A DNA stretch of 64,000 bases. It comes from Methylohalomonas lacus. Lineage in GTDB: Bacteria; Pseudomonadota; Gammaproteobacteria; Methylohalomonadales; Methylohalomonadaceae. The DNA is taken from the NCBI RefSeq assembly GCF_024808875.1, contig NZ_JANUCT010000003.1, forward strand, positions 1 through 64,000, read 5' to 3'. How positions within the stretch are numbered: the stretch's first letter is position 1; every line of letters starts with the position of its first letter. The translations under genes were made by a program, and so were the position numbers. Of this stretch, positions 15,829-23,725 are shown one piece after another. Below the pieces are notes generated by a model, which made no database searches, was not told where the DNA came from, and saw only the letters and a program-made list of their open reading frames with translations.

Positions 15829-18057
15829 ATGGATCCCGATTCACGCTGGATACTGAAGGAAATGGTCAACCAGACGACTGAGCGACGGCTGTTGTTCGCC
15901 GACAGCGGCGGCTGGCAGACGCAGAACCGCGCCCAGTGGCAGCGCGTGCAGGCATTACTGTTGCGCCATGCCGACGGCAGCGCCGTACTTGAGTCGATTC
16001 GGTCGCTGGACGAAGCACAGCAGCGGTTCGTGGTGCACTGGATCGATGTCGTCGCGCGCAGTGACAGCGAACTGGCGCGGGTGTTTGCCAGTCGCGCTGC
16101 CCGGGCGTTGACGCTCATGGACAGCATTGGTGTCGAGCATTGGCTTATCCAGGCCATGGATGCCTATGACAAGCGCGGTCTGGGGCGCGGCGTGGCAGTG
16201 CTCGAGGAGCTCGACAGCTTTGCCGCCGACTATGCCGAACGCCATAGACAGGTGCGCCTGGACCAGCAACTGGCGGTACTGCAACCCATTGTGATCGGTC
16301 TCGGCGGGCGTTCCTTGACGGTGACCACTGACGAGTCGGCCAGCAACGGCGCCTATACCGACAGCGAGTCCATCTTTCTCCCAGCGACGCAGCGGCATTT
16401 CACCGATCAGGCACTGAATCGGCAACTGCTGCTGGCGCAGGCGGTGTTTCTCTGGGCGCAGAATTACTACGGCACCTGGCAGCAGTCGCCACTGGAGCAA
16501 CTGGCGGTATTGCCGCGGCCGCAGGAAAGCCAGGCGATCTACGCTATGCTGGAACGCTTCCGGGTCGAGGCGCGGCTGGCCCGCGATCTGCCCGGCCTGC
16601 ACCGGTATCTGCAGGAACTGCAGCAGCAGGGCGGCGAAACGCCATTAAGCCCGGCCTGGCAACAGGCGCGGGCACGGCTCGATCGGGATGACGCCCTGGC
16701 CGACGACAGTATCGCCCTTGTCGAGACTCTGCGCGGCGAGGCCTTGCCTGAAGCCGCGCCCTACCAGGGCACGATCCATCCCGAGCGTGTCCGTCAGGTT
16801 CTGGAAAAGCGGCTGGTACGCGAGCGCCAGCAGCTGCAGAAGTCGTTAAGCGAGCTCGAGCAGACCGTGCTCGGTCGTCCGCAAGGCCAGCCGCAGGCCG
16901 ACGATAAAAAGAATAATCCGGGGCAGGCGCCGGGCGATCGCTTCAGTGTCAGCGAGACGCCGGCGCGCGCCGAGGCCGGCCGGCAGCAGCCGCAGCTGGA
17001 ATACCGCGGCCGCAAGGTTGGGACGCCCGCACAAGTGCAGGGCCTGCTGACGTCGATCCAGCAGGATCTCGGCGAGGTCCCGGAAGACTACCTTGCCGGT
17101 GGTGGCAATGACACGCCCTACGACGCCGACGCGGAAGAAGCCCGCGATCGCGAGTACACCAGCGGCGAGCCGCTGCACTATGCCGAGGGCGCGCTCAGTT
17201 ACCCGGAGTGGGACTACAATCGCCAGCGCTACCGCCAGGACTACTGCATTCTGCGCGAGCAGCCGCTCAAGCCCGGCGATCCCGCCTTTATCCACGAGAC
17301 GCTGCAGAAATACCGCGGTCCGCTGAAATCCATCCGCCGCAGTTTCGAGGCGGTGCTCGGCGAGGACCGGTTGTTGCGCCGGCAACCGGACGGTGACGAT
17401 ATCGATATCGACGCACTGATCGAGGCGCAGGCCGATCGGGTACGCGGCGAGGAGATGGATGACCGCGTCTACAGCCGTCACCGGCGGGTCGACCGTGACA
17501 TCGCCGTGATGCTGATGGTCGACATGAGCGGCTCGACCCGGGGCTGGGTCAACGACGCCGAGCGCGAGTCCCTGGTGCTGCTGTGCGAAGCGCTGGAAAC
17601 GCTGGGTGACCGCTACGCCATTTACGGTTTTTCCGGCCGCACGCATACCCGCTGCGCCATCTACCCGATCAAGCGTTTCGACGAAAACTACAGCCAGACC
17701 GTGCGCGAACGCATCAGCGGCATCAAGCCGCAGACTTACACCCGTATGGGTGTGGCCATCCGGCACCTCGGCGGTCTGCTCGGACAGGTGCCGGCGCGTA
17801 CGAAACTGCTGGTGACACTGTCCGACGGCAAGCCGGAGGACTACGGCAGCTACCGCGGCCGCTACGGCATCGAGGACACGCGCCGGGCTCTGATCGAGGC
17901 GCGCCGCAGCGGTATTCATGCCTTCTGCATCACCATCGACCAGGCCGGCGGCGACTATCTGCCGCACATGTATGGCCCGGCCAACTACGCGGTCATCGAC
18001 CAGGTCAGCCAGCTGCCGCTCAAGGTTGCCGATATCTACCGGCGCCTGACGACCTGA
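15829..18057 (+). CDS. cbbO: CbbO/NorD-type VWA-domain protein
   Basis: A 742-residue protein. The last ~200 residues form a von Willebrand A domain with a MIDAS motif DMSGS at residue 565, preceded by a strongly charged linker (~345-470). The N-terminal ~300 residues are helical, as in CbbO. CbbO docks the CbbQ ring on Rubisco through its MIDAS; NorD is the counterpart for nitric-oxide reductase. The ATG at 15829 was chosen by family start (MDPDSRW). No Shine-Dalgarno precedes it because the ATTGGTG-type heptamers end exactly there, so the repeat seems to have replaced the native leader. Confidence 0.82.
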   Translation: MDPDSRWILKEMVNQTTERRLLFADSGGWQTQNRAQWQRVQALLLRHADGSAVLESIRSLDEAQQRFVVHWIDVVARSDSELARVFASRAARALTLMDSIGVEHWLIQAMDAYDKRGLGRGVAVLEELDSFAADYAERHRQVRLDQQLAVLQPIVIGLGGRSLTVTTDESASNGAYTDSESIFLPATQRHFTDQALNRQLLLAQAVFLWAQNYYGTWQQSPLEQLAVLPRPQESQAIYAMLERFRVEARLARDLPGLHRYLQELQQQGGETPLSPAWQQARARLDRDDALADDSIALVETLRGEALPEAAPYQGTIHPERVRQVLEKRLVRERQQLQKSLSELEQTVLGRPQGQPQADDKKNNPGQAPGDRFSVSETPARAEAGRQQPQLEYRGRKVGTPAQVQGLLTSIQQDLGEVPEDYLAGGGNDTPYDADAEEARDREYTSGEPLHYAEGALSYPEWDYNRQRYRQDYCILREQPLKPGDPAFIHETLQKYRGPLKSIRRSFEAVLGEDRLLRRQPDGDDIDIDALIEAQADRVRGEEMDDRVYSRHRRVDRDIAVMLMVDMSGSTRGWVNDAERESLVLLCEALETLGDRYAIYGFSGRTHTRCAIYPIKRFDENYSQTVRERISGIKPQTYTRMGVAIRHLGGLLGQVPARTKLLVTLSDGKPEDYGSYRGRYGIEDTRRALIEARRSGIHAFCITIDQAGGDYLPHMYGPANYAVIDQVSQLPLKVADIYRRLTT

Positions 18058-18123
18058 GCGTTTCAGCACGACAGGCATCGCCCGGTCAGGCGTCGGCGCA
18101 CGGTCCGGACTCGAGCATAAATA

Positions 18124-18153
18124 TTGATTGCATTAGCATAGGGTTGCTATATA
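18124..18153 (+). promoter_or_regulatory. Sigma70-type promoter for the methyltransferase-ligase fusion gene
   Basis: TTGATT (18124-18129) and TATATA (18148-18153) are separated by 18 bp, a good match to the housekeeping consensus within a locally AT-rich patch in a GC-rich region. A transcript from here would have a ~80-base leader before the ATG at 18241. Confidence 0.6.
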
Positions 18154-18207
18154 TTGCGCGCGCTCGTTGCCGGCGGCCGACGAGTTCCGCCCTGTTGCCG
18201 CCCGGTT

Positions 18208-18222
18208 AGGGCTCTGAGCCCT
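18208..18222 (+). promoter_or_regulatory. Small hairpin abutting the Shine-Dalgarno of the fusion gene
   Basis: AGGGCT-CTG-AGCCCT is a perfect 6-bp stem with a 3-nt loop, and GAGGAG (18223-18228) follows immediately. The distance from this SD to the ATG at 18241 is 12 bases. An out-of-frame ATG at 18231 is too close to be used efficiently. The hairpin could tune initiation; that is speculation. Confidence 0.4.
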
Positions 18223-18240
18223 GAGGAGTAATGTCGAGTC

Positions 18241-20187
18241 ATGAATAAGGAACGGCGCCCCCGTACACGTCGCCTGCGCACCCGTACCTTCGGTCCGGTC
18301 GCTGACCTGGAAAACCATCTGCCAACGGAATGGTGGAAGGAACTGTTTGATTCCCTGTATCTGCGCACTGACGGTGACGTGGTCGAAAACGAGGCCAATA
18401 CCGTCGCCGAGATCGATACGCTGATCGACAATACCGGCGTCAAGCCGGGCGACCGTGTGCTCGATCTCTGTTGCGGTCAGGGGCGCCATTGCATGGAGCT
18501 GGCGCGTCGCGGCTTCAAGTCCATTACCGGCATTGATCGTTCACGTTACCTGATTCGGTTGGCCCGGCGTCGCGCCCGCAAGGCCGGTTATGACATCAGC
18601 TTCCACGAGGGCGATGCGCGCAAGCTGCGCCTGGCTGACGACAGTCTCGACTGCGTGATGATCATGGGCAACTCGTTCGGTTATTTCGATGTTGAGGAAG
18701 CCGACGCGCGTGTATTACTCGAAATCAAGGACGTGTTGCGCAGCGGCGGCACGCTGGCACTGGATCTGACTGACGGTGACTGGATGCGCGAGCACTTCGA
18801 GCCGCGCTCGTGGGAATGGATCGACGAGAACTATTTCGTCTGTCGCGAGCGTTCGCTGGCCGCCGACGGCCAGCGCCTGATTTCGCGCGAAGTGGTCGTG
18901 CATGCCGAGCGTGGCGTGATTGCCGACCAGTTCTACGCCGAGCGGCTTTATTCGCGTGAGCGCATACAGGCATTGCTGCAACACGTGGGGTTCGAGAATA
19001 CCCGTATTCACGACAACATCCGCGCCGAGTCGGATCGCAACCAGGATCTCGGCATGATGGGCAATCGCATCTTCATTACCACCCGGGCGCCGCGCAAGGC
19101 GGCGGTGCAGCCGGCGAAAGGTCGCAAGCCAACGGACGTCACGGTCCTGCTGGGCGATCCGCGCTTGCCGGATACGGTCAAGAAGGGTGGCCAGTTCAAC
19201 GAAGAGGACATTGACACGGTCAATCAGCTCAAGAATGCGCTGGGCGAGGTAACCGGTTACAGGTTTCGTTACCTGGACAATCATGCCGTCATGATCGAGG
19301 ACCTGAACAGAAACCCGCCGGCCTTCGTGTTCAATTTATGTGATGAGGGTTACAACAACGATGCCTTCAAGGAGTTGCACGTACCGGCCCTGCTGGAAAT
19401 GATCAATATTCCCTACACCGGCGCGGGTCCCGCCTGCCTGGCGCACTGTTACGATAAGGCACTGGTGCGTGCGGTGGCGGAAAACCTGGATATTCCGGTA
19501 CCGCTGGAAACCTTTGTCAAACCGGAAGACCAGTCGGCAACGCTGCCGTCGATTTTCCCCGCGATTCTTAAGCCCAATTTCGGCGACTCAAGCATCGGTA
19601 TTACGCAGAACGCAGTCGTGCATAATCCGAATGAACTGATTGCCTATCTCTCAAGTCTGCACGAGACACTACCGAACAGACCGATCCTGGTGCAGGAATT
19701 TCTGTCCGGTAATGAATTCAGTGTTGGCCTGATTGGCAATCCGCAGCAGGGGCTGCGTGCCTTGCCCATTCTGGAGGTCGACTATACTGCCCTGGATGAG
19801 TCCTTACCGAGGATTCTTGGCTACGAGTCGAAGTGGCTGCCGGATTCACCTTACTGGACTCACATCCATTATCGGGAAACCGATTTGCCACAAGACCAGC
19901 AGCGCCTGATGATCGATTACTCGAGCCGCCTGTTCGAGCGCCTCGGTTGCCGCGATTATGCGCGTTTCGATTTTCGCGCCGATGCTGCCGGCAATATCAA
20001 GTTGCTGGAAGTGAATCCAAACCCGGGCTGGTGCTGGGACGGCAAACAGAACCTTATGGCCGGCTACGCCGGTATGCGCTATGCTGACATGCTGCAGGCG
20101 ATTCTCGATGCCGCTGCCGAGCGTATTCGCCAGGCCCAGCGCAGTGAGCATAAGGAAGAGCAGCTTGCACAGCTGGTAAGTGGTTGA
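18241..20187 (+). CDS. Fusion of SAM methyltransferase and D-Ala-D-Ala-ligase-like ATP-grasp enzyme
   Basis: A 648-residue two-part protein. Residues ~45-285 are a class I methyltransferase: motif I VLDLCCGQGRHCMELA, GIDRS after strand 2 and an IMGNSFGYF core. After a short linker, residues ~300-630 are an ATP-grasp domain of the Ddl type: VFNLCDEGYNNDAFKE, PYTGAGPACLAHCYDK, LKPNFGDSSIG, then metal-binding LLEVNPNPGWCWDG. The Ddl half should join an amino acid or peptide carboxylate to an amine; the other half could methylate a substrate or product. A bona fide cell-wall Ddl seems unlikely given the fusion and context. Neighbours are an AstE/AspA-like hydrolase and a SprT-like protein. Confidence 0.8.
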   Translation: MNKERRPRTRRLRTRTFGPVADLENHLPTEWWKELFDSLYLRTDGDVVENEANTVAEIDTLIDNTGVKPGDRVLDLCCGQGRHCMELARRGFKSITGIDRSRYLIRLARRRARKAGYDISFHEGDARKLRLADDSLDCVMIMGNSFGYFDVEEADARVLLEIKDVLRSGGTLALDLTDGDWMREHFEPRSWEWIDENYFVCRERSLAADGQRLISREVVVHAERGVIADQFYAERLYSRERIQALLQHVGFENTRIHDNIRAESDRNQDLGMMGNRIFITTRAPRKAAVQPAKGRKPTDVTVLLGDPRLPDTVKKGGQFNEEDIDTVNQLKNALGEVTGYRFRYLDNHAVMIEDLNRNPPAFVFNLCDEGYNNDAFKELHVPALLEMINIPYTGAGPACLAHCYDKALVRAVAENLDIPVPLETFVKPEDQSATLPSIFPAILKPNFGDSSIGITQNAVVHNPNELIAYLSSLHETLPNRPILVQEFLSGNEFSVGLIGNPQQGLRALPILEVDYTALDESLPRILGYESKWLPDSPYWTHIHYRETDLPQDQQRLMIDYSSRLFERLGCRDYARFDFRADAAGNIKLLEVNPNPGWCWDGKQNLMAGYAGMRYADMLQAILDAAAERIRQAQRSEHKEEQLAQLVSG

Positions 20188-20305
20188 TTGGTGATTGGTT
20201 ATAGGCAGAAGCCGGTGACCGCGCCGCGAAGCAAAGGTTCAGATACCGCGGACATCATCGGTTACCTGTTTGACCCGGGCCAGGTCCTTCTATTGAGCAA
20301 TTGAT
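20181..20305. repeat. Dispersed composite repeat copy C (degenerate)
   Basis: TGGTTGATTGGTGATTGGTT at 20181-20200 overlaps the end of the fusion gene. It is followed by a decayed REP (ACCGCGCCGCGAAGCAAAGGTT, compare CTCGCCGCGAAAAAGGTTC in copy B) and a decayed inverted REP (TGACCCGGGCCAGGTCCTTC). The palindromes no longer pair well. The layout is the same as copies B and D, so this is an old member of the family; the rest of the gap to 20364 shows nothing else. Confidence 0.6.
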
Positions 20306-20364
20306 TGATGGTTTCTGGATCGGCGAACTATAAAGTTTCGCGAGGCATTACAACCGCTCACGTT

Positions 20365-21357
20365 TCATGGTTTCACACCAAACGCCATTATCGGTATGCC
20401 AGGAAAAGCGACCGATGAATCGGCATGACCGAGAACGATGCCATCAGCGGTGGCATTGAGCGTTTCCTGTGGTTTGCCAAAGGCATTATAAATACGGGCA
20501 ATCGGCTGGTTGGCCCTGACGACATCCCCCGGCCGGGCCAGAAAGCGAATGATGCCGCTGGTTGAGCTCCAGGGTTTGTCCGTGTAATGATAAATATCGC
20601 CGTTGATCGTGTCCGGCAATGGGTAGCGGAATTCACCCTGTGGTTCCGGTTGTGTTAAGCCCAGTCGAGTCAGCAGGTTCCAGACACTGCGTACGCCGAT
20701 ATCGATGTTCCTTTCGTTGACCACATAAGACTCGCCCATCTCCAGGGTCAGTGCCGGAATGCCATGCGCGATCAGGCTGTAGCTCAGGGTATTGTGAACG
20801 ATCTCGTTTTCACGGATCACCAGTAGGCCGCTGGTACTGGCGTGGTCAGTGACGGTCTGATGCAGGGGAGCGGCTGTTTGAGCACCGATCGGATCGATGA
20901 CCGCATACGGTATGGAGCGAATCCAGTCATTATGCAGGTCGACCACTAGGGTCGGCTCGGTTTCGGTTATACGGTTGAATATCTGCGCGGCGATACGCTC
21001 GCCCAGTGAACCGCGTTCATTACCTGGAAATGACCGGTTCAGGTCCTCATCACTGAAGGGAATGCTGCGCGATGCAGTCTCGAAACCGAGCGGATTCATC
21101 AGCGGAAACGCGTATACCGAGCCGCAGAGCAGACCGTTGCGCTGCAGACGCTTGAATATCTCCTGGATAATGACGATGCCGCCGACCTCGTCGCCGTGGG
21201 CACAGGCCGTTAGCCAGAGCACCGGACCGGACGCATCTGCATGGGCTTGCATCAGGGGCAGGCGCCGGCGCGACAGGTCCGAACCGGTCAGCACTTTCAG
21301 GAACGAGTGGCGGATACGCGTGCCCGCCATTGTGGCCGGAGTTTCAGTCGAAGACAT
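20365..21357 (-). CDS. Succinylglutamate desuccinylase/aspartoacylase-family zinc hydrolase
   Basis: A 330-residue protein of the AstE/AspA (M14-like) family. The zinc-binding HGDEVGG (His, Glu) lies near residue 55, the third ligand in VVDLHND near residue 140, and a likely catalytic Glu in TLEMGES near residue 215. The C-terminal ~90 residues form the beta-rich domain common to this group (GIIRFLARPGDVV). Members cleave N-acyl amino acids or small amide bonds. It is convergent with the methyltransferase-ligase fusion, and an amide-forming plus amide-cleaving pair is suggestive, but the substrate is unknown. Confidence 0.82.
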   Translation of the reverse strand: MSSTETPATMAGTRIRHSFLKVLTGSDLSRRRLPLMQAHADASGPVLWLTACAHGDEVGGIVIIQEIFKRLQRNGLLCGSVYAFPLMNPLGFETASRSIPFSDEDLNRSFPGNERGSLGERIAAQIFNRITETEPTLVVDLHNDWIRSIPYAVIDPIGAQTAAPLHQTVTDHASTSGLLVIRENEIVHNTLSYSLIAHGIPALTLEMGESYVVNERNIDIGVRSVWNLLTRLGLTQPEPQGEFRYPLPDTINGDIYHYTDKPWSSTSGIIRFLARPGDVVRANQPIARIYNAFGKPQETLNATADGIVLGHADSSVAFPGIPIMAFGVKP

Positions 21358-21426
21358 TTTTACCCTATGATCAAATAGGCAAATTACACACGGTCTGCAT
21401 TACTCATCATAGCGAATATTCCCTGC

Positions 21427-21918
21427 ATGGTCTTCGACTATTACAACCGGCTGTCGAAACGCAACCAGGCTGTCTATCGCCAGAGCGATGCCCTGACCGA
21501 AGTCAAACTCGCCAATCCGGAGGCCCTGCGGCCCGGCATTCCATTATTACAACAGGCACTGGAAAACGAAGACCGGGCGGCCGTGGAACTGGCCTGCCGG
21601 GGCTTTTGTGCCGGCTTTTGCGCGGACATCAAGGTGACGCCGGTTAGGGTACGGGTGTTAGCCGTACGGCCACATAATGACTACGCCGAACTGCATGGCT
21701 TGTATGAACCGGCAGAGGGTCGCGGACGCGCCCGTATCAGTCTATGGATGCGTACCGCCCGGCACAGGCGAGTCGTTGCCTTCAGAACCTTTTTGCGAAC
21801 CCTGCTGCACGAATACTGCCATCACCTGGATTATGAGCACTATGGACTGGCCGAGTCGTTTCATACGGAGGGTTTCTTCAAACGCGAGTCGTCGCTATTC
21901 AAGCAGTTGGTTGAATAG
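21427..21918 (+). CDS. SprT-like zinc metalloprotein
   Basis: A 163-residue protein with a single HEYCHHLDYEHYG motif near residue 127, i.e. HExxH followed by a further His, as in SprT-like and WLM-type metalloproteases. There is no signal peptide and no obvious extra domain. It is divergent from the AstE/AspA-like gene with a 69-bp gap. A second repeat copy follows its stop. Proteolytic activity is inferred only from the HExxH. Confidence 0.7.
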   Translation: MVFDYYNRLSKRNQAVYRQSDALTEVKLANPEALRPGIPLLQQALENEDRAAVELACRGFCAGFCADIKVTPVRVRVLAVRPHNDYAELHGLYEPAEGRGRARISLWMRTARHRRVVAFRTFLRTLLHEYCHHLDYEHYGLAESFHTEGFFKRESSLFKQLVE

Positions 21919-22126
21919 TTTATTGGTTATCTGGTTGATTGGGAGATTCGTGACTGGTAATTGGTGATTGGTATGAGCGGCGACTCCGCCGCGAAGAAAG
22001 ATTCGAATACCACGCCATAATCATACTCCTGTTCGGTCCGTGATCGGGCCTCCTACGGAAATGGTTAACGGGTTATTGAAATTGAATTTTCCTTGACACC
22101 GGAGTAGTGGCAATCACGTTCTTTAA
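21919..22126. repeat. Dispersed composite repeat copy D, full length
   Basis: Layout: ATTGGT-type heptamers (21931-21972), REP 1 with GCGGCG/CGCCGC stem (21977-21992), a spacer AAGATTCGAATACCACGCC shared with copy B, inverted REP 2 (GGTCCG/CGGGCC, CTAC at 22053-22056), then an arm GGTTATTGAAATTGAATTTT plus CCTTGACACC (22071-22100) shared with copy A and a short TTAATCAA end. It fills the whole gap between the SprT-like gene and msrA. No gene or terminator was recognised here. Confidence 0.8.
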
Positions 22127-22723
22127 TCAACCCTCATTTGCCCAAAGTTGTTCCAGCCGTTTGTCCCGTCCGCAGTTGTAACGATAGAACTTGTACCGAA
22201 TCGGGTTCTTTTCATAGTAGTTCTGATGGTAGTCTTCGGCCGGGTAGAAGCTATCCTCGAGCGGTTCGATGGTCGTCATGATCGGTTCATCGAAGGGCTT
22301 GCTTTCTGCCAGGTTAGCCTTGCTGGCCTCGGCGAGCTGTTTTTGCTGGTCATCGTGATAGAAAATTACCGGTCGATAAGATTCCCCGCGGTCACAGAAC
22401 TGGCCGCCGGCATCGGTGGGATCCGTTTCCGGCCAGTAGACCTCGAGTAATTCCTCGTAGGTGATTTTTTCCGGATTGTAGGTGATCTGGACTACTTCTA
22501 CATGGCCAGTGCCGCCAGCGGCGACCTGTTCATAGGTTGGGTTGTCGACGTCACCGCCGGCATAACCTGAAACCGTTTGAAGTACACCTTCGAGCTTGTC
22601 GTAGGGGGGCTCCATGCACCAGAAACAGCCCCCAGCGAAAGTGGCCCTGGCGGTTTCACTGGCCTGTATTGACGTGGTGATAACCAGGGCAGCAATAAAC
22701 AATAATGATTTTCGGTACTGCAT
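22127..22723 (-). CDS. msrA: Exported peptide-methionine (S)-S-oxide reductase MsrA
   Basis: A 198-residue protein with a signal peptide (residues ~1-21, [15 protein letters not shown]) and the MsrA block [17 protein letters not shown] (Cys33, with a second Cys36). [22 protein letters not shown] and the [11 protein letters not shown] segment follow. It should repair oxidised methionines in periplasmic or secreted proteins. It is only distantly similar to the MsrA at 14151-14786, so the pair is an old duplication or separate acquisitions. No MsrB is linked. Confidence 0.92.
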   Translation of the reverse strand: MQYRKSLLFIAALVITTSIQASETARATFAGGCFWCMEPPYDKLEGVLQTVSGYAGGDVDNPTYEQVAAGGTGHVEVVQITYNPEKITYEELLEVYWPETDPTDAGGQFCDRGESYRPVIFYHDDQQKQLAEASKANLAESKPFDEPIMTTIEPLEDSFYPAEDYHQNYYEKNPIRYKFYRYNCGRDKRLEQLWANEG

Positions 22724-23045
22724 CAGTCCAATTCCGATATGCGGTGAGTATACAGATTGGATTCGCCAGAATCGTTTTTGTTAGATCGGCGAACGCTTCT
22801 TCACTGAAATTTTTCAGCTCGACTTCGGCGAGGATACGGAAATTGAAATCGGAGCGCTTGTCGCTTTGGTATGGTTTGCGAGCACGGGTACTTGGCGGGG
22901 AATGCAGGAGCCACCATTGCTGTGTCGTGGGCCGAGCAAATGCTGGCAGTCATGTCTGTCGCTATGAGCTGCTGGGTGTGATAGCGGTGCTAGCGGGATT
23001 CGGAGCCTGCGGCTGGCGGCCTCCGCAATGAGAATTGTTCGGGTT
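22724..23045. other. Intergenic, 322 bp, no gene recognised
   Basis: Both strands have short open stretches (for example one reading EIFQLDFGEDTEIEIGALVA near 22815) but none has a start with a Shine-Dalgarno or a recognisable family. It may hold a decayed gene fragment. No terminator or repeat was found. Confidence 0.4.
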
Positions 23046-23552
23046 TTACAGCGCGGGGAAGGCCGCGGCGAATTTTTCCACCCAGCGGCGTGCGTGGTGT
23101 TCGTGTGAGGTACCGGCACCGACCAGGCCACTGTCGCTTTCACAGTCACGACTCTGCCCGTCATCGGCATTGCGGCAGTAACAGCTCATGTAACAGAACT
23201 GTTCAACAATGCGTAATCTGCCAGCCTGGTTGTCGTCGAGCAGGCGTATACCGACCTGGTAGCCCGAAGCGGTTTCGCGCAGCATGACGACACGGCCGTT
23301 AAAGCTTTCGCTACCGTCACGTAACGGGATGCTGATGGTCAGCCAGCTGCTGGGGCGCAGATAGCGTGTGTGTTCAAATATCAGGCCGGGGCCCTGTGCC
23401 TGTGCCTGACGGTAGCGCCACGCCACACTGCCGTGTACATGCAGCGGATAGTCGCGGGGGTGGCGGATAAAACCGGCATTGCGGTCGAGAAACTGCTCGC
23501 GCCCGGTGACTTGAGTGGCACCGCCCCCGGCGGCGCTGATCGTTGCCTGCAT
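23046..23552 (-). CDS. PilZ-like domain protein
   Basis: A 168-residue soluble protein. Residues ~28-115 have the pattern of a PilZ beta-barrel: RHPRDYPLHV at the start, WLTISIPLRDGSESFNGRVV in the middle and GYQVGIRLLD at the end. The second cyclic-di-GMP motif (D/N-x-S-x-x-G) is not evident, so ligand binding is doubtful. A Cys-rich tail (YMSCYCRNADDGQSRDC) follows and is unusual. It stands alone between msrA and the lpxR gene. Confidence 0.55.
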   Translation of the reverse strand: MQATISAAGGGATQVTGREQFLDRNAGFIRHPRDYPLHVHGSVAWRYRQAQAQGPGLIFEHTRYLRPSSWLTISIPLRDGSESFNGRVVMLRETASGYQVGIRLLDDNQAGRLRIVEQFCYMSCYCRNADDGQSRDCESDSGLVGAGTSHEHHARRWVEKFAAAFPAL

Positions 23553-23579
23553 GGCTTGCCCTCGCTGTAATCAGGTACG

Positions 23580-23725
23580 GCGGAATAACCTCAATCTACA
23601 ATGGTAAAAGTAGTCAGCCTCATCTATAAAATCAAGTATATCAATTATTTATATTTAAATTTTTATAAATCACTCCATGTTTCAGGTCATTAAAAAATAA
23701 TATAAATTATTGAATTATATGGTTT
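23580..23725. other. Very AT-rich spacer downstream of lpxR
   Basis: About 145 bp dominated by A and T (for example ATTTATATTTAAATTTTTAT near 23650), in sharp contrast with the surrounding GC-rich DNA. It lies between the end of lpxR and the PilZ-like gene. No gene is present. It may mark imported DNA or a silencer-protein binding region. Confidence 0.6.

Noticed and set aside
22814-23170. Minus-strand open frame overlapping the PilZ-like gene
   Set aside because: Composition unlike a protein, no Shine-Dalgarno, no motif; it overlaps a better gene.
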